From CAZMBI01 sp964564675 (GTDB lineage Bacteria > Pseudomonadota > Alphaproteobacteria > Rickettsiales > UBA3002): a stretch of DNA of 64,000 nucleotides. The notes under the pieces were generated by a model that saw only the letters and a list, made by a program, of their open reading frames with translations, did not search any database and was not told the origin of the DNA. The stretch lies in the NCBI GenBank assembly GCA_964564675.1, contig CAZMBI010000002.1:1-64000 (forward strand). Direction: 5' to 3'. Within the stretch, counting starts at the first letter, position 1; every line of letters begins with the position of its first letter. Position numbers and translations under genes: made by a program. Positions 7,883 to 16,156 of the stretch are shown here, piece by piece.

Positions 7883-8653
7883 TTAATAACGTACACAGCG
7901 TACAAGTTTGTCCGTATGTTTGTAAAAATTTATCTGGCTTCCATCACTGAAGCGCTGGATAGCCCCTAAATAGTATGCGGGTTCTGTTGAAGACCAATAA
8001 TAGAAATCCGAATTGACCTTCCCGCCTTCCGTATCTATGTTTGCTATGGGCTCTCCGTTGTTCCAAAATAAATTCAGCTCATCTTTAGCTGGCAGATACC
8101 AATCACCTTTACCGTGCGCCTTTAATTGATCGCAATAAACTGCGGCCTTATAAGGGGCCGCTTTACCTGTAAAATCAGCAAGCCATCTCGTATTTTTGCG
8201 GCCATTCTCTTCTCCCACAGCGCCGGTTAGTGTGAATTTAATCTCCTTATCCACTATGCCCCTGTTCCATGTTTGTGAGGATTCAAATTCCTCCGACGTT
8301 GCATACATTAAACGATTTTGCAGATTCCCAATAAAATAGGAGCCATCTGCGCATTGATCACCCACATCGGGACAATCCTCTGGGGTTTTGAAGGAAATAG
8401 ACTCGCTTTTAGCAGGATAAGCAAAATCCAAAAACTTCCTGACATTGTCTTTATCTTTTTCTTCCGGTCTTTGTTCCTGCGATGGTAGTTTCTTGTTCCA
8501 GCCATTTTCCGTGCAAACAACGAAAACATCTTCTTCGAAATTATAAAAATACTGATCGACAACACCCTTAGGATTTACACAGATCGCATACGCGTGATGC
8601 GGCATAAGAACAAAATAAAAAAGCAAAATGGAGACGTGTTGAGAAATTCTCAT
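7883..8653 (-). CDS. Secreted DUF1566 domain protein
   Basis: A 256-aa protein with a signal peptide (hydrophobic stretch at 8-22, cleavage probably after AYA). The C-terminal DUF1566 (Lcl) domain shows CDQLKAHGKGDWYLPAKDELNLFW, then YYWSSTE, RFSDGSQ and LVRCVRY. DUF1566 domains are found in secreted or surface proteins and adhesin tips. The mid-part has three Cys (CPDVGDQC and nearby) that could form a disulphide. The gene faces the dockerin-like gene convergently and is AT-rich. Role unknown. Confidence 0.78.
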   Translation of the reverse strand: MRISQHVSILLFYFVLMPHHAYAICVNPKGVVDQYFYNFEEDVFVVCTENGWNKKLPSQEQRPEEKDKDNVRKFLDFAYPAKSESISFKTPEDCPDVGDQCADGSYFIGNLQNRLMYATSEEFESSQTWNRGIVDKEIKFTLTGAVGEENGRKNTRWLADFTGKAAPYKAAVYCDQLKAHGKGDWYLPAKDELNLFWNNGEPIANIDTEGGKVNSDFYYWSSTEPAYYLGAIQRFSDGSQINFYKHTDKLVRCVRY

Positions 8654-8699
8654 GTTTAGAGTATAGCATAAATGTGGGGTAGTGCTGATTTTTTTTGTT

Positions 8700-8847
8700 T
8701 TGGCATCTACAGTCGCGCTTCCTGCTCATAATGTGGAATCATTCGGTAAGCGTGTGGCACGTGCGATGGATCGGCTGGTGGCGATTCATGGCAAGCCTAG
8801 TATTATTGTCAGTGACCCAGCCCTGACCTGCTCCCATTTTCTGTACC
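8700..8847 (+). mobile_element. IS3-type insertion sequence remnant
   Basis: The frame from 8682 reads RVARAMDRLVAIHGKPSIIVSD, the stretch around the second catalytic Asp of IS3-family DDE transposases. It then leaves the family directly after VSD. At 8824-8847 the DNA TGACCTGCTCCCATTTTC resembles IS3 (IS407-group) terminal repeats. This suggests an internally deleted element end. The transposase match is fair; the terminal repeat call is weaker. The rest of the gap to 9050 shows no feature I recognise. Confidence 0.5.
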
Positions 8848-9050
8848 AGCAGCAATTAGAGTGCTGTATGGATGATATCCTGTTGGCTGGGTGAGAGCAA
8901 CGGCCAGATGGTGTTCGACTGTGCCGAAAGCTGGCTGGAAAATACGAATGCTGTCGCGCGTTCACACTCCCTGCCGCCCTGTGCGGAAGATCTTGTTGTT
9001 TGCCTCAGGAGGCGATATCTTACTCATTACTGCCAACAAGGACCGTGTTT

Positions 9051-10283
9051 ATGAACGACCCCTTTATGAATGAACTGGCGCGTGAGGATCAGGCAATGCT
9101 CGATCAGGTCGTCGAAAACGTGCAGGATCGGGCGCTGAAAATGGCGGGCTATCCCTGCAACCAGCGCTATGATTATACGGCGCTGAAAGATCTGCTGAAT
9201 GTGTCTGCCAATAATATCGGCGATCCCTGGCAGAATAGTAATTTCTCCGCCAATACGCTGGAACTGGAGCGCGATTTGCTGGTTATGTTCGGTCGCTGGC
9301 TTCATATGCCGGAAGAGGAGATGTGGGGCTATGTCACCGGAGGTGGTACGGAAGGCAATATGTATGGCCTCTATCTGGCGCGTGAATTGCATCCGGACGG
9401 TATCGTCTATTATTCGCAGGACACGCACTACAGCGTGACGAAAATCATTCATGTGCTTGGCATGCGCTCCATCATGATTCGCTCGCAGGAAAGCGGCGAG
9501 TTTGACTATCAGGACCTTAAAGAGACGCTGAAATTTAACCGCGATAAGCCGCCTATCATCTTTGCCAATATCGGCACCACGATGAAACAGGCGGTGGATC
9601 ATTTACCCACTATCAGGCAGTTGCTGCAGGAGCTGGCGATAGGCGAGTATTATCTGCATGCCGATGCGGCTTTTACCGGCGGGTATTTTCCCTTTATTGA
9701 CAACCCGCCGCCGTATGATTTCCGCGAAGGCATCGATAGCATTGCCATATCGGGGCATAAATTTATTGGCTGTCCCAATCCGTGCGGGATCGCCATGGCA
9801 AAGAAATCGAATGTGCAGCGCATTGGCCGGCGCATCGAATATATCGGCGCGATGGATACCACCATCCCCGGATCGCGCAGCGCGCTGACCCCCGCCTTGC
9901 TGTGGTATACGCTCAAAAGCCGCGGCGAAGAGGGCATGCGCGCGCTGGCGTCCCAATGCCTGCGGGTCGCCGATCATACCGTCAAAAAGATGCATGAAGC
10001 GGGCATTCAGGCCTGGAAGCATGATCAGTCCTTAACAGTGGTTTTTCCGCGCCCGGGCGACCATCTGATACGCCAATGGAGCATCGCCCCTTATCAGGAT
10101 TATGCCCATATCATCACCGTCGGCCATGTGGATGAGGCGATGATAGATCGGATTGTGGCGGACTTATCTGCGGATAACGCCTTGATGCAACGTCAGCAGG
10201 CGCACATGTCGCGTGAATCAACCCAGTCGCAGGCGGTGCCGGAGCATCAATTGCCGAAAATGCAGATGGGGAAGGCATCATGA
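9051..10283 (+). CDS. hdc: Histidine decarboxylase (PLP-dependent)
   Basis: Converts L-histidine to histamine and CO2; cytoplasmic group II PLP decarboxylase. GYVTGGGTEGNMYGLYLAR, YYSQDTHYSVTKI, ANIGTTMKQAVD and SGHKFIGCPNPCGI (Lys237 as Schiff base) follow Morganella/Enterobacter-type Hdc closely. The ATG at 9051 has AAGGA 9-13 bp upstream; the longer frame from 9000 adds an unrelated 17 residues. The 410-aa length exceeds the usual ~378 by a Gln/Ser-rich tail. Its last bases overlap the ACT gene by 4 bp, so product control or sensing by that partner is likely. Other amino-acid substrates cannot be excluded. Confidence 0.85.
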   Translation: MNDPFMNELAREDQAMLDQVVENVQDRALKMAGYPCNQRYDYTALKDLLNVSANNIGDPWQNSNFSANTLELERDLLVMFGRWLHMPEEEMWGYVTGGGTEGNMYGLYLARELHPDGIVYYSQDTHYSVTKIIHVLGMRSIMIRSQESGEFDYQDLKETLKFNRDKPPIIFANIGTTMKQAVDHLPTIRQLLQELAIGEYYLHADAAFTGGYFPFIDNPPPYDFREGIDSIAISGHKFIGCPNPCGIAMAKKSNVQRIGRRIEYIGAMDTTIPGSRSALTPALLWYTLKSRGEEGMRALASQCLRVADHTVKKMHEAGIQAWKHDQSLTVVFPRPGDHLIRQWSIAPYQDYAHIITVGHVDEAMIDRIVADLSADNALMQRQQAHMSRESTQSQAVPEHQLPKMQMGKAS

Positions 10284-10687
10284 AAGAAATCACCATCGTG
10301 TTGCAGGATACCAAAGGCGCACTGGCCCGGATTTCCGGATTGCTCGGCCAGGCCGGCATCAATATCGAAGCGATTGATGCGGAGGAAATCGATCATCATG
10401 GCATTATGCACCTCAATATCTCCGAGGAAGCACTTGACAAAGCCTATGAAATTTTAAGGGATCACGGGTTTCAGACTATCCCGCAGGAAGTGTTGCTGGT
10501 GCGGGTTGAAGATCGGCCGGGAGAACTGGCCAAGCTCGCCGGGCAGCTGGCGGAAGCCGACATCAATGTCCGCTCGATGCGCATCGTCAAGCGCGAAGAG
10601 GGGGCGTCTTACTGCGCGCTTGTGCCCGATGATCTGGAGCGCGCCCGCCGCCTGCTGGACCAACACACCCTTGTATCTGCCCTGTAG
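10280..10687 (+). CDS. Tandem ACT-domain protein, partner of hdc
   Basis: A 135-aa protein made of two ACT domains: residues 1-66 (ITIVLQDTKGALARISGLLGQAGINIEAI) and 69-135 (VRVEDRPGELAKLAGQLAEADINV). ACT domains bind amino acids and act as allosteric switches. There is no catalytic domain. Its ATG overlaps the hdc stop (ATGA), which points to co-translation and a job in sensing histidine or gating Hdc; this is inference. The A-rich three-hairpin repeat lies about 80 bp downstream and may end the transcript. Confidence 0.8.
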   Translation: MKEITIVLQDTKGALARISGLLGQAGINIEAIDAEEIDHHGIMHLNISEEALDKAYEILRDHGFQTIPQEVLLVRVEDRPGELAKLAGQLAEADINVRSMRIVKREEGASYCALVPDDLERARRLLDQHTLVSAL

Positions 10688-10769
10688 GCGCGCGCATGGT
10701 GCCGCTTTGCGCTGTTTCGTCCCGTGCTTTTCCTTGCTGCACCGATACATGCTGTTATGCTTGGCTGGT

Positions 10770-10869
10770 ATTGTCGAATAACGTTGTTAATCGACAATGA
10801 AGCCCGCTCGCAAGAACGGGATTCTGCCGCGTAGCGGGCGTCTTTATGCGAAGCATAAAGTCAGTTAGC
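10770..10869 (+). repeat. Three-hairpin dispersed repeat, copy A
   Basis: About 100 bp. Hairpin 1 has ATTGTCGA and TCGACAAT arms around an AAC-GTT-GTT core. A middle GC-rich hairpin runs from GCCCGCT to AGCGGGC. Hairpin 3 is CTTTATGC-GAA-GCATAAAG, followed by GTCAGTTAGC. Copy B (11914-12009) is inverted relative to this one. Base changes in arm 1 are compensatory between copies. It lies between the ACT gene and a small membrane protein gene. Confidence 0.8.
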
Positions 10870-10896
10870 CATAATGCATGAGAAAGGATATGTCCG

Positions 10897-11088
10897 ATGG
10901 CAGTGGCAAAATTAAAGGGTGTGCACATCGTGATCATCGTGTGCGTGGTCGTGATCGTGGCCGGCGTGCTGATCGGCATCACGCTTACGCGGGAGCCGAC
11001 ACTGGAAGAAAAGGCCGAGGAAGCGGGCGAGAAACTATCCGACTCGGTAAATGGCTTCACCAGGCAATTGCGTGAAGGGCAGGAATAA
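10897..11088 (+). CDS. Small single-span membrane protein
   Basis: 63 aa: a short basic N-terminus, one strongly hydrophobic segment at about 10-30 (VIIVCVVVIVAGVLIGI), then an acidic amphipathic tail (EEKAEEAGEKLSD). GAAAGG lies upstream of the ATG at a good distance. No family recognised. The layout suggests an N-in inner-membrane anchor with a periplasmic or cytoplasmic helical tail. It lies between the two inverted copies of the three-hairpin repeat, with a DUF393 gene 19 bp downstream. Confidence 0.6.
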   Translation: MAVAKLKGVHIVIIVCVVVIVAGVLIGITLTREPTLEEKAEEAGEKLSDSVNGFTRQLREGQE

Positions 11089-11107
11089 CCCCGGGGGCAG
11101 TGGCGCT

Positions 11108-11449
11108 GTGATCACCGTATTCTATGATGGCCGATGCGGGTTATGTTCCCGCGAGATTCAGCATTACCGTCGGGTTGCGTCGGCGGGGCTGTTTGACTGG
11201 TGCGACATCACCACCGAACCGGAACGCCTCGCCCGGGAAGGGATCAGCCAGGCAGACGGGCTGAAACGCCTGCACGCCAAAGACACGCACGGCACCCTGC
11301 ATACAGGGGTCGATGCATTCATACTCATCTGGCGGCAGTTAAAGCACTGGCGGATACTGGCCGCGCTGGTGGCCTTGCCTGGCATCCGTCAGCTGGCGGG
11401 GCTGGCCTACCGCGCCTTTGCCGCGTGGCGTTTCAGGCGGCGGGGGTAA
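11108..11449 (+). CDS. DCC (DUF393) family thiol-disulfide oxidoreductase-like protein
   Basis: 113 aa with the family signature FYDGRCGLCSREI (CxxC) at the N-terminus, and RLHAKDTHGTLHTGVDAF mid-protein. DCC proteins are predicted thioredoxin-fold redox proteins of unknown substrate. The start is taken as GTG 11108, because the signature begins right after it and GGGGG lies upstream; an ATG at 11051 would add an unrelated segment overlapping the previous gene. A second DUF393 gene lies at 13941-14351 on the other strand. Confidence 0.75.
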   Translation: MITVFYDGRCGLCSREIQHYRRVASAGLFDWCDITTEPERLAREGISQADGLKRLHAKDTHGTLHTGVDAFILIWRQLKHWRILAALVALPGIRQLAGLAYRAFAAWRFRRRG

Positions 11450-11478
11450 GTGAAGCCGCCCGCCGGGAAGGAGTGACG

Positions 11479-11862
11479 ATGATACTGATATTCGCAGCGT
11501 TACTGGGCTTTGTGTCGGTGGCGTTCGGCGCCTTTGCCGAGCACGGGCTGCGCGAGCATATTACGCAGGAGCAGTTCCGCTTTCTGATGACCGCTATACG
11601 CTATAATCAGGTGCACGCCGTGGTGGCCTGCGCTATCGGTCTGGCGCTGTGTCATAACGGGCGGCTTGCGTCCATCCCGGCGCTGAGATTCAGCGGCGGA
11701 TTGTTTATTCTTGGCACGGTGCTGTTCAGCTTCAGCATTTATCTGTCGGTGTGGTTTGAGATGCCGGTGCTGATCAATGTGACGCCCGTGGGCGGGATGA
11801 CGATCATGGCCGCCTGGCTGGCTCTGCTGGCCAGCGCCGTAACCGCGCGGCAAAAGGATTGA
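11479..11862 (+). CDS. DUF423 family membrane protein (YgdD-like)
   Basis: 127 aa, four predicted membrane segments: near 2-20, 43-60, 70-88 and 96-118. FGAFAEHGL near the start and the Gly-rich third segment (FSGGLFILGTVLFSFSIYL) are typical of DUF423. The function is unknown. The ATG at 11479 has GGGAAGGAG upstream. It follows the DUF393 gene by 29 bp, so the two may be one transcript that ends near repeat copy B. Confidence 0.82.
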   Translation: MILIFAALLGFVSVAFGAFAEHGLREHITQEQFRFLMTAIRYNQVHAVVACAIGLALCHNGRLASIPALRFSGGLFILGTVLFSFSIYLSVWFEMPVLINVTPVGGMTIMAAWLALLASAVTARQKD

Positions 11863-11913
11863 GGTGCCGAAATGCGAAACAAGAAGAATTATCACGCGGG
11901 TGACAGTATAGCA

Positions 11914-12009
11914 AACTGACTTTATGCTCCGCATAAAGACGCGCGCTATGCGGCGGAACCCCGCCTCACGGCGGGCTTCATTATCGATTAACAACGTTAA
12001 TCGATAATG
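11914..12009 (-). repeat. Three-hairpin dispersed repeat, copy B (inverted)
   Basis: Read on the minus strand, hairpin 1 is a perfect 13-bp stem: ATTATCGATTAAC, loop GTT, then GTTAATCGATAAT. A CCCGCC-GTGA-GGCGGG hairpin follows, then CTTTATGC-GGA-GCATAAAG and GTCAGTT. Compared with copy A, a G:C pair in arm 1 is A:T here (both bases changed), and the hairpin 3 loop differs. Structure is kept better than sequence. Confidence 0.8.
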
Positions 12010-12054
12010 AAAGGCAAGGGCGCGGCGCGAACCCTGCGATAACACAACCTACGG

Positions 12055-12408
12055 CTAGCTGGTCTTCGCTTCGCTGAATTGTTCGTAAGCAAGCATTGCA
12101 TCTGCGGCATACATCAGCGATGGTCCACCGCCCATATAAATGGCCATGCCCAGCGTTTCCTCAATCTCTTCTTTCGTAGCGCCCAAATCGACTAAGGCTT
12201 TCGCATGGAAACCGATGCAGCCATCGCATCGGGTGGAAACACCAATCGCCAGCGCGATCAACTCCTTCGTTTTCTTGTCCAGCGCACCATCTTTGGTTGC
12301 TGCTTGCGCCAAAGAAGAAAAGCCCTGCATCGTATCAGAAATATCTTTGCGCAGGACTTTCATGTTATCACTGATACGTGTTGTGATGTCGGGATAAGAT
12401 TTACTCAT
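12055..12408 (-). CDS. Carboxymuconolactone decarboxylase/AhpD-like protein
   Basis: 117 aa with the CMD fold signature KTKELIALAIGVSTRCDGCIGFHAKALVDLGATKEEI. The CxxC-xxx-His centre is that of AhpD-type alkylhydroperoxidases, so a peroxide or disulphide redox role is likelier than decarboxylation. RBS-like AGAGG lies before the ATG. It is divergent from the rhodanese gene across about 80 bp. A full AhpC/AhpD pair exists at 25717-26951, so this one has a separate partner or substrate. Confidence 0.82.
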   Translation of the reverse strand: MSKSYPDITTRISDNMKVLRKDISDTMQGFSSLAQAATKDGALDKKTKELIALAIGVSTRCDGCIGFHAKALVDLGATKEEIEETLGMAIYMGGGPSLMYAADAMLAYEQFSEAKTS

Positions 12409-12489
12409 TTTTACCTCTCTTCATGATTGATTGTTTAGGTAAGGGTAACGCATATTGATATATAATTGCAATTCTCTGAAAGGGGCATC

Positions 12490-13008
12490 ATGTCAGTAAC
12501 GCAGATTAACGCTCACACTGCCAAGCAATGGCTGGATGCTCAGGAAGCCATTCTCATCGATGTGCGCGAACCGGCAGAGCATGACGCGCAAAAAATTCCA
12601 GGCGCCGCATTACAACCTGTGGGCTCCATCTGCTGTGGTGAACTACCTGCTACGGATAAAAAAATCCTGATCCATTGCCAGAAGGGTGCACGCGGGAACA
12701 ATGCCTGCCAAAAGCTGCTGGCGGAGAATGACGCGCTGGAAGTCTATAATATCGAGGGGGGTATCGAGGCGTGGCAGAAGGCGGGTTTGCCGATTGAGGG
12801 CGGCGGTAAAAAGATGCTGCCGCTAGACCGTCAAGTGCAGCTGACCATCGGTTTGAGCGTGCTCATCTTTAGCTTGTTTGGTTATTTTGTGAATCCGGCC
12901 TTTGCGTTGGGTGCGGCCTTCTTTGGTGCGGGGCTGACGAATGCCGGGCTGACCGGTTGGTGCGGTCTTGCTCGCCTGATGGCAAAAATGCCGTGGAATA
13001 AAGTATGA
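12490..13008 (+). CDS. Rhodanese-DUF2892 inner-membrane sulfurtransferase (YgaP-like)
   Basis: 172 aa: a rhodanese domain at about 5-100 with active-site HCQKGARG (Cys near 63), then two membrane segments of the DUF2892 type (LTIGLSVLIFSLFGYFV and a Gly/Ala-rich second). YgaP has this architecture and handles thiosulfate/persulfide sulfur at the inner membrane. The ATG at 12490 has AAAGGGG upstream. It overlaps the SOUL-protein gene by 4 bp (ATGA), implying co-translation. Confidence 0.85.
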   Translation: MSVTQINAHTAKQWLDAQEAILIDVREPAEHDAQKIPGAALQPVGSICCGELPATDKKILIHCQKGARGNNACQKLLAENDALEVYNIEGGIEAWQKAGLPIEGGGKKMLPLDRQVQLTIGLSVLIFSLFGYFVNPAFALGAAFFGAGLTNAGLTGWCGLARLMAKMPWNKV

Positions 13009-13652
13009 AAACCCGATGGAAAATAACCGCAGCAATACTTACGATTCTGGCGCTGGGCGGCGTGCTGGTGGGGCCGATCATGAGTGATGTCGAGCGCCCG
13101 GAGTATGAGGTGATTTCGTCTGCTGAGGAAAATATCGAAATGCGGCGCTATGCGCCGATGATTATCGCGCAGGTGACGGTGGAGGGCGCGCGCGAAGAGG
13201 CCATCGGCGATGGCTTTCGCCTGCTGGCCGATTACATCTTCGGCAATAACACGGCGCGGCAAGAGATTGCGATGACCGCGACGGTGCAACAAGAAGCCGC
13301 CGAGGAGAGCACCAGCGAGAAGATTGCGATGACGGCCCCCGTGCAGCAGCAAGCGGACGGCAATGCCTGGACGGTCAGCTTCGTGATACCCTCCGAATAT
13401 ACCATGGAAACACTGCCCAAGCCGAACGATGCGCGCGTCACGCACACGCGCATCCCCGCCAGACGTATTATCGCCATCACCTTTTCCGGCACCCCATCCG
13501 ATGAAAATATCGCCGAGCATGAGCTGCAGCTTCGGGACTATATTAACGCCAACAATATCCAGACCACCGGCGCACCGACCTATGCCTATTACAACCCGCC
13601 CTGGACGCTGCCTTTCATGCGCCGCAACGAGGTGATGATGGAAGTGGAATAA
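13005..13652 (+). CDS. SOUL-family heme-binding protein
   Basis: 215 aa. An N-terminal hydrophobic segment (about 8-25) is a signal anchor. The SOUL domain follows (VISSAEENIEMRRYAPMI, IAMTAPVQQ, YAYYNPPWTLPFMRRNEV). SOUL proteins bind heme or related tetrapyrroles; bacterial roles are poorly known. It contains two copies of an EIAMTA-V-QQ motif separated by an Ala/Glu-rich insert, which looks like a small internal duplication. Translationally coupled to the rhodanese gene. Confidence 0.85.
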   Translation: MKTRWKITAAILTILALGGVLVGPIMSDVERPEYEVISSAEENIEMRRYAPMIIAQVTVEGAREEAIGDGFRLLADYIFGNNTARQEIAMTATVQQEAAEESTSEKIAMTAPVQQQADGNAWTVSFVIPSEYTMETLPKPNDARVTHTRIPARRIIAITFSGTPSDENIAEHELQLRDYINANNIQTTGAPTYAYYNPPWTLPFMRRNEVMMEVE

Positions 13653-13678
13653 GCCAACGCGGCGCGCGGGCGGGCGCG

Positions 13679-13879
13679 TCACCGGTTGAGAAACCACAGG
13701 ACGGCGCTGAGCACGACGCTGATGATGAGGCAGGTGACAATCGGGAAATAGACCTGTGAGTGTTCGCCTTCAATCACGATATCGCCCGGCAGGCGGCCGA
13801 GGCCGCTTTTTTCCAGCCAGGGCCAAAGCAGCGCCAGCACCAGGCAGACCAGTCCGATAATCAGCAACAGTTTCTGCAT
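13679..13879 (-). CDS. DUF2905 small membrane protein
   Basis: 66 aa, two membrane segments (about 4-20 and 45-62) around a loop GLGRLPGDIVIEG, the hallmark of DUF2905. Function unknown. It is convergent with the SOUL gene. The neighbouring DUF393 gene on the same strand lies 61 bp upstream. Confidence 0.82.
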   Translation of the reverse strand: MQKLLLIIGLVCLVLALLWPWLEKSGLGRLPGDIVIEGEHSQVYFPIVTCLIISVVLSAVLWFLNR

Positions 13880-13940
13880 GATACTAAAATAGCGTTCGGC
13901 ATGTTTTGCGCAATGGCGTGCATGGACCCACCCGTCAGCG

Positions 13941-14351
13941 TCAGTGATGAAGCGGCCCCACGCCTTTCAGCTTCAGGGCGAGGCGGCGGGCAAGGCGCAT
14001 GGCCGGATAGCATGCGCTGGCCACGCGCGGCGAACGGAAAAGGCGGTTATTGATGGCATTGAGCAGGTTATTGTCGGCGCCCAGCCGCGCCATCAGCGCC
14101 AGCGCGTCATCTCCCTGATACAGCCGCCCCTGATATTTCAGCACCATGCCCTCATCCAAGTTGAGCCCGGCGGTACGGACGTCCTGCATCACCGGATGCT
14201 CGGCCTCGGTGCGCGCATCAACCGTTACCAGTTCGCCCACCGACTGGCGCACGCCATAGCTGGACGCGCCCAGCTGGCAGATCGGGCATTCGCCGTCATA
14301 CACGAAATAAAGCGGCTCCTCGGGTGCGGCGTCTGTATCCTGCGTTGACAT
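13941..14351 (-). CDS. DCC (DUF393) family protein
   Basis: 136 aa with YFVYDGECPICQLGASSY (CxxC) at residues 15-32, then a domain ending in RRLALKLKG. A thioredoxin-like DCC protein of unknown substrate and a distant paralogue of the protein at 11108-11449. The start has no close rival. Divergent from selO with about 108 bp between them, which must hold both promoters. Confidence 0.82.
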   Translation of the reverse strand: MSTQDTDAAPEEPLYFVYDGECPICQLGASSYGVRQSVGELVTVDARTEAEHPVMQDVRTAGLNLDEGMVLKYQGRLYQGDDALALMARLGADNNLLNAINNRLFRSPRVASACYPAMRLARRLALKLKGVGPLHH

Positions 14352-14459
14352 GAGGCCAGTGTATGCGAAACCGACACGGTGGCCAATCCCTTTAATCGGC
14401 TGTGGCTTGAAAAGCGGGCAGGGGTAACTTAGACTATAAATACAAGGAGTAAACCGCCT

Positions 14460-15977
14460 ATGTCATCCGCTACCCGGCCGGCCGAGCCGCAACAGGCGCT
14501 GGAAGCCGCCTTTGCCAACACCCGCTTTGATAACCGCTATGCCCGCCTGCCGGCGCGGTTTTATGCCCGGCAGGAGCCGGCGCGTGTGGCGCAACCGCGG
14601 CTGATTCGTCTGAACGAACCGCTGGCAGCGGCGCTTGGTATTCACGCGCAGGCGCTGGATGCCCGCACCGCCGCCGAACTGTTTGCCGGCAACCGCCTGC
14701 CGTCTGGCGCCGAACCGCTGGCGCAGGCCTATGCCGGCCATCAGTTCGGTCACTTCGTGCCCCAGCTGGGCGATGGCCGCGCCATCGTGCTGGGCGAGGT
14801 GATAGACCGTAACGGCGCACGCCGCGACATACAGCTGAAAGGCTCCGGGCGCACGCCGTATTCGCGCCAGGGCGACGGTCGCGCGCCGCTGGGGCCTGTC
14901 ATTCGCGAATATATTATCAGCGAGGCGATGCATGCGCTCGGCGTGCCCACTACGCGCAGCCTGGCGATGGTTGCCACCGGCGAGCCGGTCATGCGTGAAA
15001 CCGCGTTGCCGGGGGCGGTGCTCACCCGTGTGGCGGCCAGCCATGTGCGTGTCGGCACGTTTGAATATTTTGCGGCGCAAAGCGATACGGAAGCGGTGCG
15101 GATGCTCGCGGATTATGTGATTGCCCGGCATTATCCGCAGCTGGGCGAGGCGGCTAATCCCTATCACGCGCTGCTGGAGGCAGTGGTGGCGCGCCAGGCG
15201 GCGCTGGTGGCGCACTGGATGCAGATCGGCTTCATCCACGGCGTGATGAACACCGATAACACCGCGATTGCCGGCGAGACGATCGATTATGGCCCCTGCG
15301 CCTTTATGGACCGCTACGATCCGGCTACGGTGTTCAGTTCCATCGACCGGTTCGGCCGCTATGCCTATGGCAATCAGCCGCCGATCATGCAGTGGAATCT
15401 GGTGCGCTTTGCCGAAACGCTGCTGCCGCTGCTGGATGAAAACAGCGAGCGCGCGGTAGCCGTGGCTGAAGCGGCGATCAACCGTTTTCCCAAAGATTTC
15501 GAGCGCGCCTGGCTTGATGGCATGCGCCGCAAGTTCGGGCTTGCCGACGAACAGCCGGGCGATGACGCGCTCATCCATGATCTGCTGGCGCGCATGCAGG
15601 CGCAGCAGGCGGATTTCACCTTAACCTTCCGTGCATTGTGTGACGCGGCAGACGGGCAGGAGGCGGCGCTGGCGCCTTATATTGGCTCTGATGAACCGGC
15701 GCGCGACTGGCTGGCTCGCTGGCTGGCGCGGCGCGCACAGGCGGGCGAGCACGCTGCCGACGGCGATGCCATGCGCCGGGTCAACCCGGCCTATATTCCG
15801 CGCAATCACCGTGTGGAGCAGGCGATTGAGGCGGCGGTGGAGCATGACGATTTCGGCCCGATGGATAGCTTGCTGACCGTTGTCACCGATCCGTTTACCG
15901 AGCGGGTGGATTATTCGGATTATAGCCAGCCGCCCGCGCCGCAAGAGCGCGTCTATCAAACTTTCTGCGGGACGTAA
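14460..15977 (+). CDS. selO: SelO/YdiU pseudokinase-fold nucleotidyltransferase
   Basis: SelO proteins bind ATP in an inverted orientation and transfer AMP (or UMP in some reports) to Ser/Thr/Tyr of proteins, with links to redox stress. The 505 aa are full length. AYAGHQFGHFVPQLGDGRAIVLGE, QLKGSGRTPYSR and MNTDNTAIAGETIDYGPCAFMD (metal-binding Asn and DYGP) are present. The C-terminus ends in CGT, the conserved Cys position that is selenocysteine in animals. CAAGGAG precedes the ATG. A terminator follows at 15978-16001. Confidence 0.95.
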   Translation: MSSATRPAEPQQALEAAFANTRFDNRYARLPARFYARQEPARVAQPRLIRLNEPLAAALGIHAQALDARTAAELFAGNRLPSGAEPLAQAYAGHQFGHFVPQLGDGRAIVLGEVIDRNGARRDIQLKGSGRTPYSRQGDGRAPLGPVIREYIISEAMHALGVPTTRSLAMVATGEPVMRETALPGAVLTRVAASHVRVGTFEYFAAQSDTEAVRMLADYVIARHYPQLGEAANPYHALLEAVVARQAALVAHWMQIGFIHGVMNTDNTAIAGETIDYGPCAFMDRYDPATVFSSIDRFGRYAYGNQPPIMQWNLVRFAETLLPLLDENSERAVAVAEAAINRFPKDFERAWLDGMRRKFGLADEQPGDDALIHDLLARMQAQQADFTLTFRALCDAADGQEAALAPYIGSDEPARDWLARWLARRAQAGEHAADGDAMRRVNPAYIPRNHRVEQAIEAAVEHDDFGPMDSLLTVVTDPFTERVDYSDYSQPPAPQERVYQTFCGT

Positions 15978-16001
15978 GTCGCTTTTCGGCGACGATTTTT
16001 T
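15978..16001 (+). terminator. Intrinsic terminator after selO
   Basis: A GTCGC...GCGAC stem with a TTTTCG loop overlaps the end region of selO and is followed by GATTTTTT. It is short but well placed. Between here and 16157 I recognise no gene. Confidence 0.55.
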
Positions 16002-16156
16002 CTATTATTTCTTGATTAACTGGTGGCGCATTGCGAGCGTCTGTTTATTGCATGCGGCGCTAGTGGTGGCCAATTGGGGATGTTCGGGGAGAATGTCCGG
16101 AGAGGGACACGGCCGGTGAAGGTGCCCCTGGACGTGCCAATATTTCTGCACGCACC

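Noticed and set aside
12882..13697. 271-aa minus-strand frame over the YgaP-like and SOUL genes
   Set aside because: The plus-strand genes have clear domains and coupled starts; the antisense frame has no recognisable motif or ribosome site.
14463..15578. 371-aa open frame on the minus strand within selO
   Set aside because: It is a low-complexity Arg/His/Gly-rich shadow of a well-supported selO gene, caused by GC-rich codon bias.
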